DNA of 29,860 nucleotides from NCBI GenBank assembly GCA_049614485.1, contig JBMZDR010000023.1:1-29860 (forward strand), in the 5' to 3' direction. Positions 1 through 6,811 of the stretch are shown here, piece by piece. The number at the start of each line of letters is the position of its first letter. The first letter of the stretch is position 1. The position numbers and the translations under genes are program-made. This DNA comes from GCA-2733415 sp049614485 (GTDB lineage: Bacteria > Bacteroidota > Bacteroidia > Flavobacteriales > Flavobacteriaceae). Under the pieces are notes generated by a model. The model saw only the letters and a list, made by a program, of their open reading frames with translations. It did not search any database and was not told the DNA's origin.

Positions 1-386
1 TTTATAGTAAAATCTCTACGGTTCTGATCGTCTTCTAAAGTTCCGTTTTCTACAATAGGATTTCTGCTTTCTCGTGCGTACGATTCTTTACGAGCACCAA
101 CAAACTCAACTTCAATATCATCAGTACGTAACATGGCTGTTCCGTATGTTTTAAATATTTGAACTTTTGGCGTGTTAGGTAATAGAGAGGCCACTTTTTG
201 CGCTAATTCAATTCCGCTACCAATAGCAACCACATCGATGTCTTTAGCGTCGCCTCTTTTTAGAATATAGTCTCTTACAAACCCCCCAATAACATAACTA
301 TCGATGTTTAATTGTGTTGTAGCTTCTTGTATAACCTTAAAAACAGGGTGTTGTAAAGCTTCTTTGTACGTATTTGTTTTTGACAT
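1..386 (-). CDS. cca: CCA-adding tRNA nucleotidyltransferase, 5' part only
   Basis: This is the first 128 codons of a class II tRNA nucleotidyltransferase/poly(A) polymerase-family protein, which adds or repairs the 3' CCA end of tRNAs using CTP and ATP. The translation begins MSKTNTYKEALQHPVFKV. It carries the nucleotidyltransferase signature GGFVRD, then DIDVV with the two metal-binding aspartates, and ends at the window edge within RRDFTI, the next conserved family motif. The rest of the head domain and the RNA-binding body lie outside the window. Its ATG overlaps the TAA of the upstream tsaC-like gene in a TAATG arrangement, so the two are probably translationally coupled in one leftward unit of tRNA maturation genes. 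The family call is firm; the exact nucleotide specificity (full CCA versus A- or CC-adding) cannot be read from this fragment. Confidence 0.93.
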   Translation of the reverse strand, partial: MSKTNTYKEALQHPVFKVIQEATTQLNIDSYVIGGFVRDYILKRGDAKDIDVVAIGSGIELAQKVASLLPNTPKVQIFKTYGTAMLRTDDIEVEFVGARKESYARESRNPIVENGTLEDDQNRRDFTI

Positions 387-946
387 TATTTTCTAATAAT
401 TGTCACTAAACCAGAATTTGTTAATTTAATAATTGACGATGGCTTAGATGACTTTTTTTCGAACTGCGAATTTACAACATAGTCTACACCTTTTAAAATA
501 TCATCGCTTATTTCTGAAAAGCTTTTTGGAGTTGTTTCTCCAGAAATATTTGCTGAAGTAGATACAATTGCACCATTAAACTGACGTAACAATTGAAAAC
601 AAAATTCATCATCAGGAATTCGAATAGCTATGGTATTGTCTGAAGCAATTAAATTTAATGCTAATTTTTGTGGTTCATCATAAATAATTGTTGTTGGGCT
701 TTCTGAAACCTCAATAATATCTAAAGCAACCTCAGGTATTTGTTTGATGTACTTTGATAACATGCGGTCATCCGCCACCAAGCATATTAATGCTTTAGAA
801 TCCACACGTTTTTTTAAAGCGTATACTTTTTTTACAGCTTCATTATTTGAAGCATCACAGCCTATACCCCAAATGGTATCTGTAGGGTAGAGTATAAGTC
901 CACCATTTTTTAAATGTTGAACACAGTTTTTTATTTGTTGGTGCAT
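386..946 (-). CDS. tsaC: L-threonylcarbamoyladenylate synthase (TsaC/Sua5/YrdC family)
   Basis: This makes threonylcarbamoyl-AMP from threonine, bicarbonate and ATP, the first step of t6A modification at position 37 of ANN-decoding tRNAs. At 186 residues it has only the YrdC domain and lacks the extra C-terminal domain of long Sua5 proteins, so it is TsaC-like. The N-terminus has GGLILYPTDTIWGIGCDA, followed by LKKRVDSKAL (the KxR-type substrate-binding stretch) and, near residue 130, STSANISGE. The ATG at 946 fits the usual start just before the first strand of the fold. It overlaps the following cca start by one base (TAATG). No TAnnTTTG box was found just upstream, so its promoter is not assigned. 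Confidence 0.93.
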   Translation of the reverse strand: MHQQIKNCVQHLKNGGLILYPTDTIWGIGCDASNNEAVKKVYALKKRVDSKALICLVADDRMLSKYIKQIPEVALDIIEVSESPTTIIYDEPQKLALNLIASDNTIAIRIPDDEFCFQLLRQFNGAIVSTSANISGETTPKSFSEISDDILKGVDYVVNSQFEKKSSKPSSIIKLTNSGLVTIIRK

Positions 947-1006
947 ATGAACAGTTTTGCTTTAATTGTTGATACTCTCCATTTTTGATAATAAATAAAG
1001 GAGTAG

Positions 1007-1972
1007 TTAGTCTATATCAAAATAACTTTCTAAGTCATTAATCAAAGCTTCTCTAAGTTTTATGTGATCAGTTTTAATTGTTTTTGAGCTATCAATAAAT
1101 AATTCCTGTAACTCTTTTTTACTAGTGTTTTTAATTTGATCTAATGTAAATGTGTTGAAAAGATTTGAAATTCCTTCAAATCTAGAAACAGCTCTATCGG
1201 GCTGTATGAATATTACAGGGGTCCCAAATGCTAAACAAGGTAGGGCTACATGTATTCTAGAAGTAACAACCAATTCTGCATTAGCATATATTTTTAATAA
1301 ACGTTCGGCTTCACTAAACTTGGCAGTTTGCCCTTGTATTTTAGTGTTTTGGTTGGATACAAGTTTTGCTTTAGCTATAATGTCTTTTGGTATTAATTTA
1401 GTAATGGTTTGGTGCCTGGTACTATAAGCTTTTATGCTTTTAAAAGTGTTTTTAAGACCATTGATAATTATTTTGTGTGGGTGCTTTATTTTCCACAGAA
1501 AACTTCTTTCTTCTGCATCGTCTTTATGCTGTAAAATATCACTAAAAATAATCCCTGTAGACTTATTTAGTAGAAAATTTTCTTTTTTTAATGTAAGAGT
1601 TAAGCACCCTGAAAAATAGGCTTTAATTCCTTTGCCTTCTAAAATTTTTTGTGTGTGATAGTCTCTACATCCAATAGGTTCATGTTTTTTATAATATTCA
1701 ATACTTTTAGAATTGGTTAAGGCATTAACAACATGGTCACTTATATGAAATGAGACAAATTTCGGAATTAAGCTGTTATTAGGTGGCCAATTTTGAGTTT
1801 CATGCATAAACCAGCCATTCATAATTACATTTAAATTACTTTTTACATTATGTAATTGATCTCTGTAAACATATTCATCTACTCTAGGTAAAAACTGTTT
1901 AGCGGCTATACTTTGTATATAATCACCAATATTAGTTTCTTTTTCCCAGTATTTTAAAAGCCCATATTTCAT
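1007..1972 (-). CDS. polysaccharide pyruvyl transferase family protein
   Basis: This 321-residue protein belongs to the polysaccharide pyruvyl transferase family, whose characterised members (CsaB, WcaK, EpsO types) transfer pyruvate from phosphoenolpyruvate as a ketal onto a sugar of a surface polymer. The N-terminus MKYGLLKYWEKETNIGDYIQ contains the family's typical N-I-G-D-x-x-Q pattern. Near residue 235 VVTSRIHVALPCLAFGTPVI matches the conserved T-S-R-x-H-x-x-x-x-x-x-x-G-x-P segment of the GT-B-like C-terminal half. No signal peptide or membrane segment is visible, so it should act in the cytoplasm. It is divergent from the DXD glycosyltransferase at 2061 and opens the glycan cluster. Some members of this broad family may transfer groups other than pyruvate, so the donor is an inference. 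Confidence 0.82.
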   Translation of the reverse strand: MKYGLLKYWEKETNIGDYIQSIAAKQFLPRVDEYVYRDQLHNVKSNLNVIMNGWFMHETQNWPPNNSLIPKFVSFHISDHVVNALTNSKSIEYYKKHEPIGCRDYHTQKILEGKGIKAYFSGCLTLTLKKENFLLNKSTGIIFSDILQHKDDAEERSFLWKIKHPHKIIINGLKNTFKSIKAYSTRHQTITKLIPKDIIAKAKLVSNQNTKIQGQTAKFSEAERLLKIYANAELVVTSRIHVALPCLAFGTPVIFIQPDRAVSRFEGISNLFNTFTLDQIKNTSKKELQELFIDSSKTIKTDHIKLREALINDLESYFDID

Positions 1973-2004
1973 ATAGTGATCAATAATTATATATTTAAGT
2001 GCAA

Positions 2005-2012
2005 CAAAATTA
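2005..2012 (-). promoter_or_regulatory. -7 promoter box for the pyruvyl transferase gene
   Basis: The bottom strand reads TAATTTTG, a perfect TAnnTTTG Bacteroidetes -7 element, about 33 bases upstream of the ATG at 1972. No TTG -33 element lies at the usual spacing, so support rests on the -7 box and its position. On the top strand TTACTTTG at 2024-2031 is a one-mismatch box that could serve the divergent gene at 2061. Confidence 0.45.
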
Positions 2013-2060
2013 AAAAAACTTAGTTACTTTGCCTTAGTTATTAATAATAAATCATTTCAA

Positions 2061-2855
2061 ATGTCATTACCAATAATCCAATCTCTTTGGATAGGATCAG
2101 AACTTTCTTTAAATGAGCAACTATCAATAGCTTCATTCATTTATCATGGTCATGAATTTCATTTGTATGTTTATAATGAGTTGAAAAACGTGCCCAAAGG
2201 CACAGTTCTGAAAGATGCAAACTCTATAATACCTAAAGAAAATATATTTCAATATAACGGTGGTAGTTATGCTGGTTTTGCAGATTGGTTTAGATGGAAG
2301 CTCTTGTTTGAAAAAGGAGGTTTTTGGGTTGACACCGATGTTGTGTGCATAAAGCCATTTGATTTTGATACTTCAATTATTTATGGGCTAGAAGGGAAAG
2401 ATATGGTATGCCCAGCGGTTTTGGGATTTCCGAAGCATCATGAAATTTGCTCTTTTTTAGAGAGTAATTGCAGAAATCCTAATAAAATATTGCCTTATGA
2501 TAGTTCAAAGTTAAAAAAGAGAAAAATTAAACGGAGAATTTTAGGTAAAGGTATGGAATCTATAAAATGGGGCGAAGCTGGAGGACCAGAAGGGTTTACA
2601 AAAGCGTTAATACATTTTGACATGCTAAAGTTAGCAAAACCCTTCACGTATTTTTTTCCTGTATCTAACCAAAATTGGGATAGTATATATAACACAACAT
2701 TTATTAATGATGAAACGTTGTTTTCTGATACCTATGCCATTCATTTATGGAATGAAATGTCAAGAATAGATAATTTTGATAAAAACGCAAGAAAGGAAAA
2801 AGGGTCATTAATTGAGAGGCTCAGAGAAAAGTATGTGTTTTCTAAAATTAAATAA
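2061..2855 (+). CDS. DXD-type glycosyltransferase (Gly_transf_sug / capsular polysaccharide synthesis type)
   Basis: This 264-residue glycosyltransferase resembles the GT32-like family with the sugar-binding DXD region. The key block is around residues 75-100: ADWFRWKLLFEKGGFWVDTD, in which DTD is the metal- and nucleotide-sugar-binding DXD motif and the preceding R-x-x-x-L-x-x-x-G-G-x-x-x-D pattern is characteristic of this family. The N-terminal IIQSLWIGSELS matches the first beta strand of these enzymes (usually I-P-K-x-I-H-x-x-W). No signal peptide is seen, so it is cytoplasmic or membrane-associated. It starts a run of three rightward genes with gaps of 12 bases, so it is probably co-transcribed with the GT2 and the DUF5672 protein. 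Donor and acceptor sugars cannot be inferred. Confidence 0.85.
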   Translation: MSLPIIQSLWIGSELSLNEQLSIASFIYHGHEFHLYVYNELKNVPKGTVLKDANSIIPKENIFQYNGGSYAGFADWFRWKLLFEKGGFWVDTDVVCIKPFDFDTSIIYGLEGKDMVCPAVLGFPKHHEICSFLESNCRNPNKILPYDSSKLKKRKIKRRILGKGMESIKWGEAGGPEGFTKALIHFDMLKLAKPFTYFFPVSNQNWDSIYNTTFINDETLFSDTYAIHLWNEMSRIDNFDKNARKEKGSLIERLREKYVFSKIK

Positions 2856-2867
2856 TTAAGTCTTTAT

Positions 2868-3704
2868 ATGCCGTCATTAATTTCAGTAATTATTCCATGT
2901 TATAATCAAGGAAGGTTTTTAAAAGAAACATGTGATTCATTATTGGCTCAAAACTATAGTAATTGGGAAGCAATTATTGTAAATGATGGTTCTACAGATA
3001 ATACCGAGGAAGTTGCAGAAAAAATAATTAAGTTAGATACAAGGTTTAAATACTTCTATAAAAAAAATGGTGGTTTAAGTAGTGCTCGTAATTTTGGGAT
3101 AAACAAAGCCGTAGGAGACTATATACAGTTCTTAGATTCTGATGATATACTTAAGCCTGATAAATTTTCAAAGAGTATTAAGTTGACAAAAAACAATGAT
3201 GTTGTAATCACTGACTTTTTGCGCTTTAAATCTGAAAGTGGAAAATTAAAAAAAGCCTTCTGTAATTTAAGTGAACAAAACTTTACCTTTAAATCAATAC
3301 TGTTAAATTGGGATGTAACATACTCCATACCTATACACTGTGGGATGTTTAAACGCACAATAATTGAATCAGTTTTTTTTGATGAAGAGCTCAAGGCAAA
3401 AGAAGATTGGTTTTTTTGGTTGCAAGTTTTTGAGCGCAACCCAAAGGTGACATTCTTAAATGAAAAATTAGCGCTCTATAGAGTGCATAAAAAAAGTATG
3501 ACTAAAGACGATGCTTTAATGCATGAAAATTTAAATTTGGCATATAATAAAATTTATGCACATCTTTCAGAAAGAGATAAAGGGTTGTTTTTTAGTAGGT
3601 TAATTAGAGAGCTTTCAAGTGTGAGGCAAAATTATAAAGAGTTTAAAGACAATGTTTTTTATAGAAAAATATTTTATTCAATCAAAAAAATGTTCAATAA
3701 TTAA
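2868..3704 (+). CDS. family 2 glycosyltransferase
   Basis: This is a GT-A fold inverting glycosyltransferase of 278 residues. The N-terminus has ISVIIPCYNQGRFLKETCDS, then IIVNDGSTDNT for nucleotide binding and, near residue 90, DYIQFLDSDDIL, whose DSDD is the DXD metal site. KEDWFFWLQVF around residue 178 matches the acceptor-side E-D motif with the catalytic base region. The C-terminal 80 residues are charged and without membrane segments. It lies 12 bases after the DXD glycosyltransferase and 12 bases before the DUF5672 gene, so the three are likely one operon. The sugar transferred cannot be read from the sequence; family membership is firm. Confidence 0.93.
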   Translation: MPSLISVIIPCYNQGRFLKETCDSLLAQNYSNWEAIIVNDGSTDNTEEVAEKIIKLDTRFKYFYKKNGGLSSARNFGINKAVGDYIQFLDSDDILKPDKFSKSIKLTKNNDVVITDFLRFKSESGKLKKAFCNLSEQNFTFKSILLNWDVTYSIPIHCGMFKRTIIESVFFDEELKAKEDWFFWLQVFERNPKVTFLNEKLALYRVHKKSMTKDDALMHENLNLAYNKIYAHLSERDKGLFFSRLIRELSSVRQNYKEFKDNVFYRKIFYSIKKMFNN

Positions 3705-3716
3705 TTTGTTAAACAC

Positions 3717-4481
3717 ATGAAAGATACTTCTGTAGTAATTGTTATTCCTATATACAAAAACACATTAACTGAAGGAGAACGTCTTTCCTTGAATCAATGC
3801 GTAAAGATTTTAGGAGATTACGCTATAGTCTTTGCCCAGCCAGAAAGTTTAGATTCTACTCCTATTAGTTTTGACGGAAAAATAAAGGTAGAGCGTTTTC
3901 CAGATAAATATTTTAAAACCGTCTTTGGTTACAATGAGTTAATGCTTTCAGATTTCTTTTACCAACGTTTTTCAGATAAAGAATATATGCTAATTTATCA
4001 ATTAGATGCCTATGTCTTTAAAGACGAGTTAAAACAGTGGTGTGCAAAAGAATACGATTATATTGGTGCTCCCTGGATTGCAAGTCCAAATACACTATTA
4101 AATAGATTTGTAAAGCTTTTTCATTCTAGTAGGAAAAAGGAACGCGAAGCAATTTTTTTTAAAGTTGGGAATGGCGGTTTTTCATTAAGAAATATTAAAT
4201 CTAGTATAGCGGTTACTCAGCAGTTTGTTAAAGAAATAAGTGAAAATTTAACTAGAGATAAAGATGACTTTTGGATAATGGAAGATGTGTTTTGGTCATT
4301 AAAAGTCCCTGAATTATATCCAGAATTTAAAATACCAGATTACAAAGAAGCATTAGGTTTTGCGATGGATAGAAAACCAGAATTAGCAATTAAACTTAAT
4401 AATAATAAGTTGCCATTTGGTTGCCATGGTTTTGAGAAAACTAAAGTAAAAGACTTTTGGAAAACTAAAATTTTAAAATAA
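3717..4481 (+). CDS. DUF5672 family protein, probable glycosyltransferase
   Basis: I recognise this 254-residue protein as DUF5672, a family that sits among glycosyltransferase genes but has no biochemical role known to me. Visible pieces are a Rossmann-like opening (VVIVIPIYKNTLTEGERLSL), a central YQLDAYVFKDELKQWC followed by YDYIGAPWI, then VGNGGFSLRN, WIMEDVFWS and near the C-terminus GFAMDRKP and LPFGCHGFEK. The order acidic QLDAY, GNGGF, MEDVFW and a C-terminal GxH resembles GT-A enzymes with a DXD-like site, an acceptor loop, an E-D catalytic pair and a C-terminal histidine; this is inference. It ends 5 bases before the stop codon of the convergent GT2 gene, with no terminator in between. 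Confidence 0.78.
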   Translation: MKDTSVVIVIPIYKNTLTEGERLSLNQCVKILGDYAIVFAQPESLDSTPISFDGKIKVERFPDKYFKTVFGYNELMLSDFFYQRFSDKEYMLIYQLDAYVFKDELKQWCAKEYDYIGAPWIASPNTLLNRFVKLFHSSRKKEREAIFFKVGNGGFSLRNIKSSIAVTQQFVKEISENLTRDKDDFWIMEDVFWSLKVPELYPEFKIPDYKEALGFAMDRKPELAIKLNNNKLPFGCHGFEKTKVKDFWKTKILK

Positions 4482-4486
4482 GCACC

Positions 4487-5257
4487 TTATTCAATTTTAC
4501 GATACATCATCCATAACTGTAGATACCTTTTAAATACTGAAAAGGCATGTAAATAACTTACAATAAAACCTTCTTTACCATCTAAAAAACCTAAACGAAC
4601 AAAATATTGATAAAGAAACCTATATAAGGGTCTTACTAAAAAATGATAGTACGTAGGGCGTATATTTTTATTGTAAAGATGTTGTGCTTGTAATTTGCTG
4701 TAGAGGTTTAATTTATGGTTGTAATTGTCAAAGTTTTTATAACTAAAATGATCAACTTTATTTTTTAGAAAAGAAACCTTCCCTTTTGCACTAATTTTTT
4801 CATGAACAAGGTTTCCGTTATATGAGCAATAGTTTTTATTAAAAATACGGATAACCTTATCAGTTTGCCAACCACTATACTTTAATCTCTTCCCTAAAAA
4901 GTGAAAATTTCTTTTCACAAAATAAGCAACATTCTCTTGGTTTGTGCTTAAAACAGTTTTGATTTCTTGCTCTAGCCCAGGTGTAATAATTTCATCCAGA
5001 TCAAAAAAGATAATCCAGTCATTTTTTGCTTGGCTAATACAGAAGTTACGTTGGTCAGAAAAATCAGTAAATTTACGTTTAATCACGGTGGCACCGTGTT
5101 TTTTAGCAATGGCAGCAGTATTGTCTGTACTAAATGAGTCAATTAGTAATATTTCATCAGCAAAAGAAAGACTTTTAATGTAGCGTTCAACATTTTCTTC
5201 TTCATTAAACGTGATTGCTAAAGCACTTATTTTTGGTGATACTATTTTATTACTCAT
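4487..5257 (-). CDS. family 2 glycosyltransferase, WaaE/KdtX-like
   Basis: This 256-residue GT2 enzyme is of the kind that decorates the inner core of lipopolysaccharide (WaaE/KdtX, beta-1,4-glucosyltransferase type). Motifs are ISALAITFNEEENVERYIKS, then EILLIDSFSTDNT, FSDQRNFCISQAKNDWIIFF and DLDEII, the DXD site (usually DADE in the family). A central LVHEKI and the C-terminal RPLYRFLYQYFVRLGFLDG segment are typical of this subgroup and probably contact the membrane. It is a paralog of the gene at 6022-6759 with the same motif order throughout. Its start codon lies inside an inverted repeat shared with its promoter. Transfer of a hexose to a Kdo or heptose core is inferred from the subfamily. 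Confidence 0.9.
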   Translation of the reverse strand: MSNKIVSPKISALAITFNEEENVERYIKSLSFADEILLIDSFSTDNTAAIAKKHGATVIKRKFTDFSDQRNFCISQAKNDWIIFFDLDEIITPGLEQEIKTVLSTNQENVAYFVKRNFHFLGKRLKYSGWQTDKVIRIFNKNYCSYNGNLVHEKISAKGKVSFLKNKVDHFSYKNFDNYNHKLNLYSKLQAQHLYNKNIRPTYYHFLVRPLYRFLYQYFVRLGFLDGKEGFIVSYLHAFSVFKRYLQLWMMYRKIE

Positions 5258-5265
5258 TACATTTG
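5233..5265 (+). promoter_or_regulatory. promoter for the deacetylase gene
   Basis: TTG at 5233-5235 and TACATTTG at 5258-5265 form a Bacteroidetes -33/-7 pair with a 22-base spacer. Transcription should begin near 5270 and run right into the gene at 5317. The -7 box lies partly within the start region of the opposite-strand glycosyltransferase gene and forms the left arm of an 11-bp inverted repeat. Confidence 0.5.
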
Positions 5266-5277
5266 TATTGTAAGCAA

Positions 5278-5285
5278 CAAATGTA
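5278..5285 (-). promoter_or_regulatory. -7 promoter box for the WaaE-like glycosyltransferase
   Basis: The bottom strand reads TACATTTG, the same box as on the opposite strand at 5258-5265, giving a predicted start near 5273 and a leader of about 16 bases to the ATG at 5257. No TTG -33 element is seen at the normal distance. It forms the right arm (5277-5287) of a perfect 11-bp inverted repeat with 5256-5266. Confidence 0.45.
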
Positions 5286-5316
5286 ATAATTTTGTTACTA
5301 CCATAATAATATATTC

Positions 5317-6030
5317 ATGTCAAGATTACCAGTTTTAATGTATCATAATGTGTCTAATAATTTAGATAACGAAAAAGGCCTTACAATTAGTAAGGATAAG
5401 CTTGAAACGCATTTTAAGTATCTTGTAGCTGAAGGTTATACGACTTGTTTTTTTTCAGAGATTGACCATTGTTTTAATACAAAAAGAAAAAATGTTATTA
5501 TTACTTTTGATGATGTGACTGAAAATCAATTGCTATATGCATACCCCTTGTTAAAGAAGTATAACTTGAAAGCAACCTTTTTTATTCCTTTTCATTTTGT
5601 AGGTAAAACCGATGATTGGAACTCTGGAAAAGAAAAAATTATGTCAGTTGTGCAATTACAGAGTCTTGATAGTACCATTGTTGAGCTAGGTCATCATTCT
5701 TATGAACATCTAAAATATCATCAAATACCTATTGCATCTATTGAAAACGATTTGAATAAAAGTTTTGAATTTATAGAGAGTAATAACCTGAGTGTAGTCA
5801 ACACTATTGCATATCCGTACGGGAAATTTCCAAGAGATAAAAGTAAAAACAAAGCATTTAAAAACCTGTTGTTAAAAAAAGGATTTTCTTATGGTTTAAG
5901 AATAGGAAACAGAGTTAATAAGTTTCCTTTTAAAGATGTGTTTGAAATTAACAGGATTGATATTAAAGGCGAGTATTCGCTAAATAGGTTTAAGTTCAAG
6001 TTAAAGTATGGGAAAACTGGTTTATTTTAA
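5317..6030 (+). CDS. polysaccharide deacetylase (NodB/CE4 family)
   Basis: This 237-residue carbohydrate esterase family 4 protein would remove an acetyl group from an N-acetylated sugar using a divalent metal. VLMYHNVS opens the protein as in many stand-alone CE4 enzymes. IITFDDV at residues 61-67 supplies the catalytic base D65 and metal ligand D66; HSYEH at 127-131 supplies the two metal histidines in H-[ST]-x-x-H form; ATFFIP and IAYPYGKF are the next family motifs. The residue after FDD is valine rather than the usual glycine. There is no signal peptide, which suggests a cytoplasmic substrate such as a lipid-linked or core sugar rather than peptidoglycan. Its last 9 bases overlap the end of the convergent GT2 gene. 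Confidence 0.88.
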   Translation: MSRLPVLMYHNVSNNLDNEKGLTISKDKLETHFKYLVAEGYTTCFFSEIDHCFNTKRKNVIITFDDVTENQLLYAYPLLKKYNLKATFFIPFHFVGKTDDWNSGKEKIMSVVQLQSLDSTIVELGHHSYEHLKYHQIPIASIENDLNKSFEFIESNNLSVVNTIAYPYGKFPRDKSKNKAFKNLLLKKGFSYGLRIGNRVNKFPFKDVFEINRIDIKGEYSLNRFKFKLKYGKTGLF

Positions 6031-6759
6031 ACCTTTTTCTAACAAAATAAGTTTTGCGTACCTTGAAAATACCCCGTAAGCGTTTATTGCTGCAACCGCC
6101 AACCCTGGAACCCCATCAAGAAACCCTCGTTTGATAATGTATGAATGAAAAAAGCGGTAAAAAGGCTTAAAAAGAAGCACAGCATAGGAAGGTTTTTTTT
6201 TCTTTTTTAGCATATTTTTTGCTTGAAACCATGCATAGGAGTCTTTTTTTGCTAAATAATGAAAAAGACCTTTGTACGTGTAGTGAATCATAAAGTTTTT
6301 CAATTCACCAATTGAACCTTTTACAATTAATTTTTCATGAACACTTCCTTTAAAATAAACATCTTCATTTTTTACCAAACGCAGGACTTTATTCGTGTGA
6401 TGGTATAAAAATCTATTCATGTAAAAATGCGGAAATTGTATTTTATAGCCTTGATGGTTTTCGTTTTTTATGGACTTTAAAATTTCAATTTTCAATTTTT
6501 GAGTAACACGTTCATCTGCATCAAGAAATAAAATCCATTTTGATGTTACATGTTTGATAGCTTCATTTTTCTGATTAGAAAAATTGTCAAACTTTCGCTC
6601 TAAAACCTTACAACCATTTTCTAATGCAATAGATTTTGTGTCATCAGAACTATAGGAATCTATAACAATTATTTCATTAGCAAATTCTACAGATTTTATA
6701 GCATCTTCAATATAATTTGCTTCATTATATGTAGGGATGATTACGGTTAAACTGTTCAT
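6022..6759 (-). CDS. family 2 glycosyltransferase, WaaE/KdtX-like (paralog)
   Basis: This 245-residue GT2 enzyme is of the same subgroup as the gene at 4487-5257. It shows LTVIIPTYNEANYIEDAIKS, EIIVIDSYSSDDT, FSNQKNEAIK and LFLDADERV with the canonical DADE site, then SVHEKLIVKGS and the C-terminal KPFYRFFHSYIIKRGFLDG. The lysine-rich stretch KKKKKPSYA near residue 185 and the following aromatic segment suggest a peripheral attachment to the inner membrane. Its 3' end overlaps the deacetylase by 9 bases (6022-6030), tail to tail. Two related core glycosyltransferases in one cluster suggest successive additions to the same oligosaccharide; this is inference. Confidence 0.91.
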   Translation of the reverse strand: MNSLTVIIPTYNEANYIEDAIKSVEFANEIIVIDSYSSDDTKSIALENGCKVLERKFDNFSNQKNEAIKHVTSKWILFLDADERVTQKLKIEILKSIKNENHQGYKIQFPHFYMNRFLYHHTNKVLRLVKNEDVYFKGSVHEKLIVKGSIGELKNFMIHYTYKGLFHYLAKKDSYAWFQAKNMLKKKKKPSYAVLLFKPFYRFFHSYIIKRGFLDGVPGLAVAAINAYGVFSRYAKLILLEKGLK

Positions 6760-6779
6760 GTTTATGTTTTAGAATATTA

Positions 6780-6787
6780 CAAACTTA
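6780..6787 (-). promoter_or_regulatory. -7 promoter box for the GT2 gene at 6759
   Basis: The bottom strand reads TAAGTTTG, a perfect TAnnTTTG box 20 bases upstream of the ATG at 6759. It is back to back with the rightward box at 6800-6807, and an 8-bp inverted repeat (AACTTAAT at 6782-6789, ATTAAGTT at 6793-6800) joins the two. Confidence 0.45.
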
Positions 6788-6799
6788 ATAAAATTAAGT

Positions 6800-6807
6800 T
6801 ACCTTTG
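6800..6807 (+). promoter_or_regulatory. -7 promoter box for the GT2 gene at 6812
   Basis: TACCTTTG is a perfect TAnnTTTG box ending only 4 bases before the ATG at 6812. The start site expected from this box falls on or beside the ATG, so the mRNA may be leaderless. No TTG -33 element is visible at 17-23 bases. Confidence 0.5.
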
Positions 6808-6811
6808 TAAC

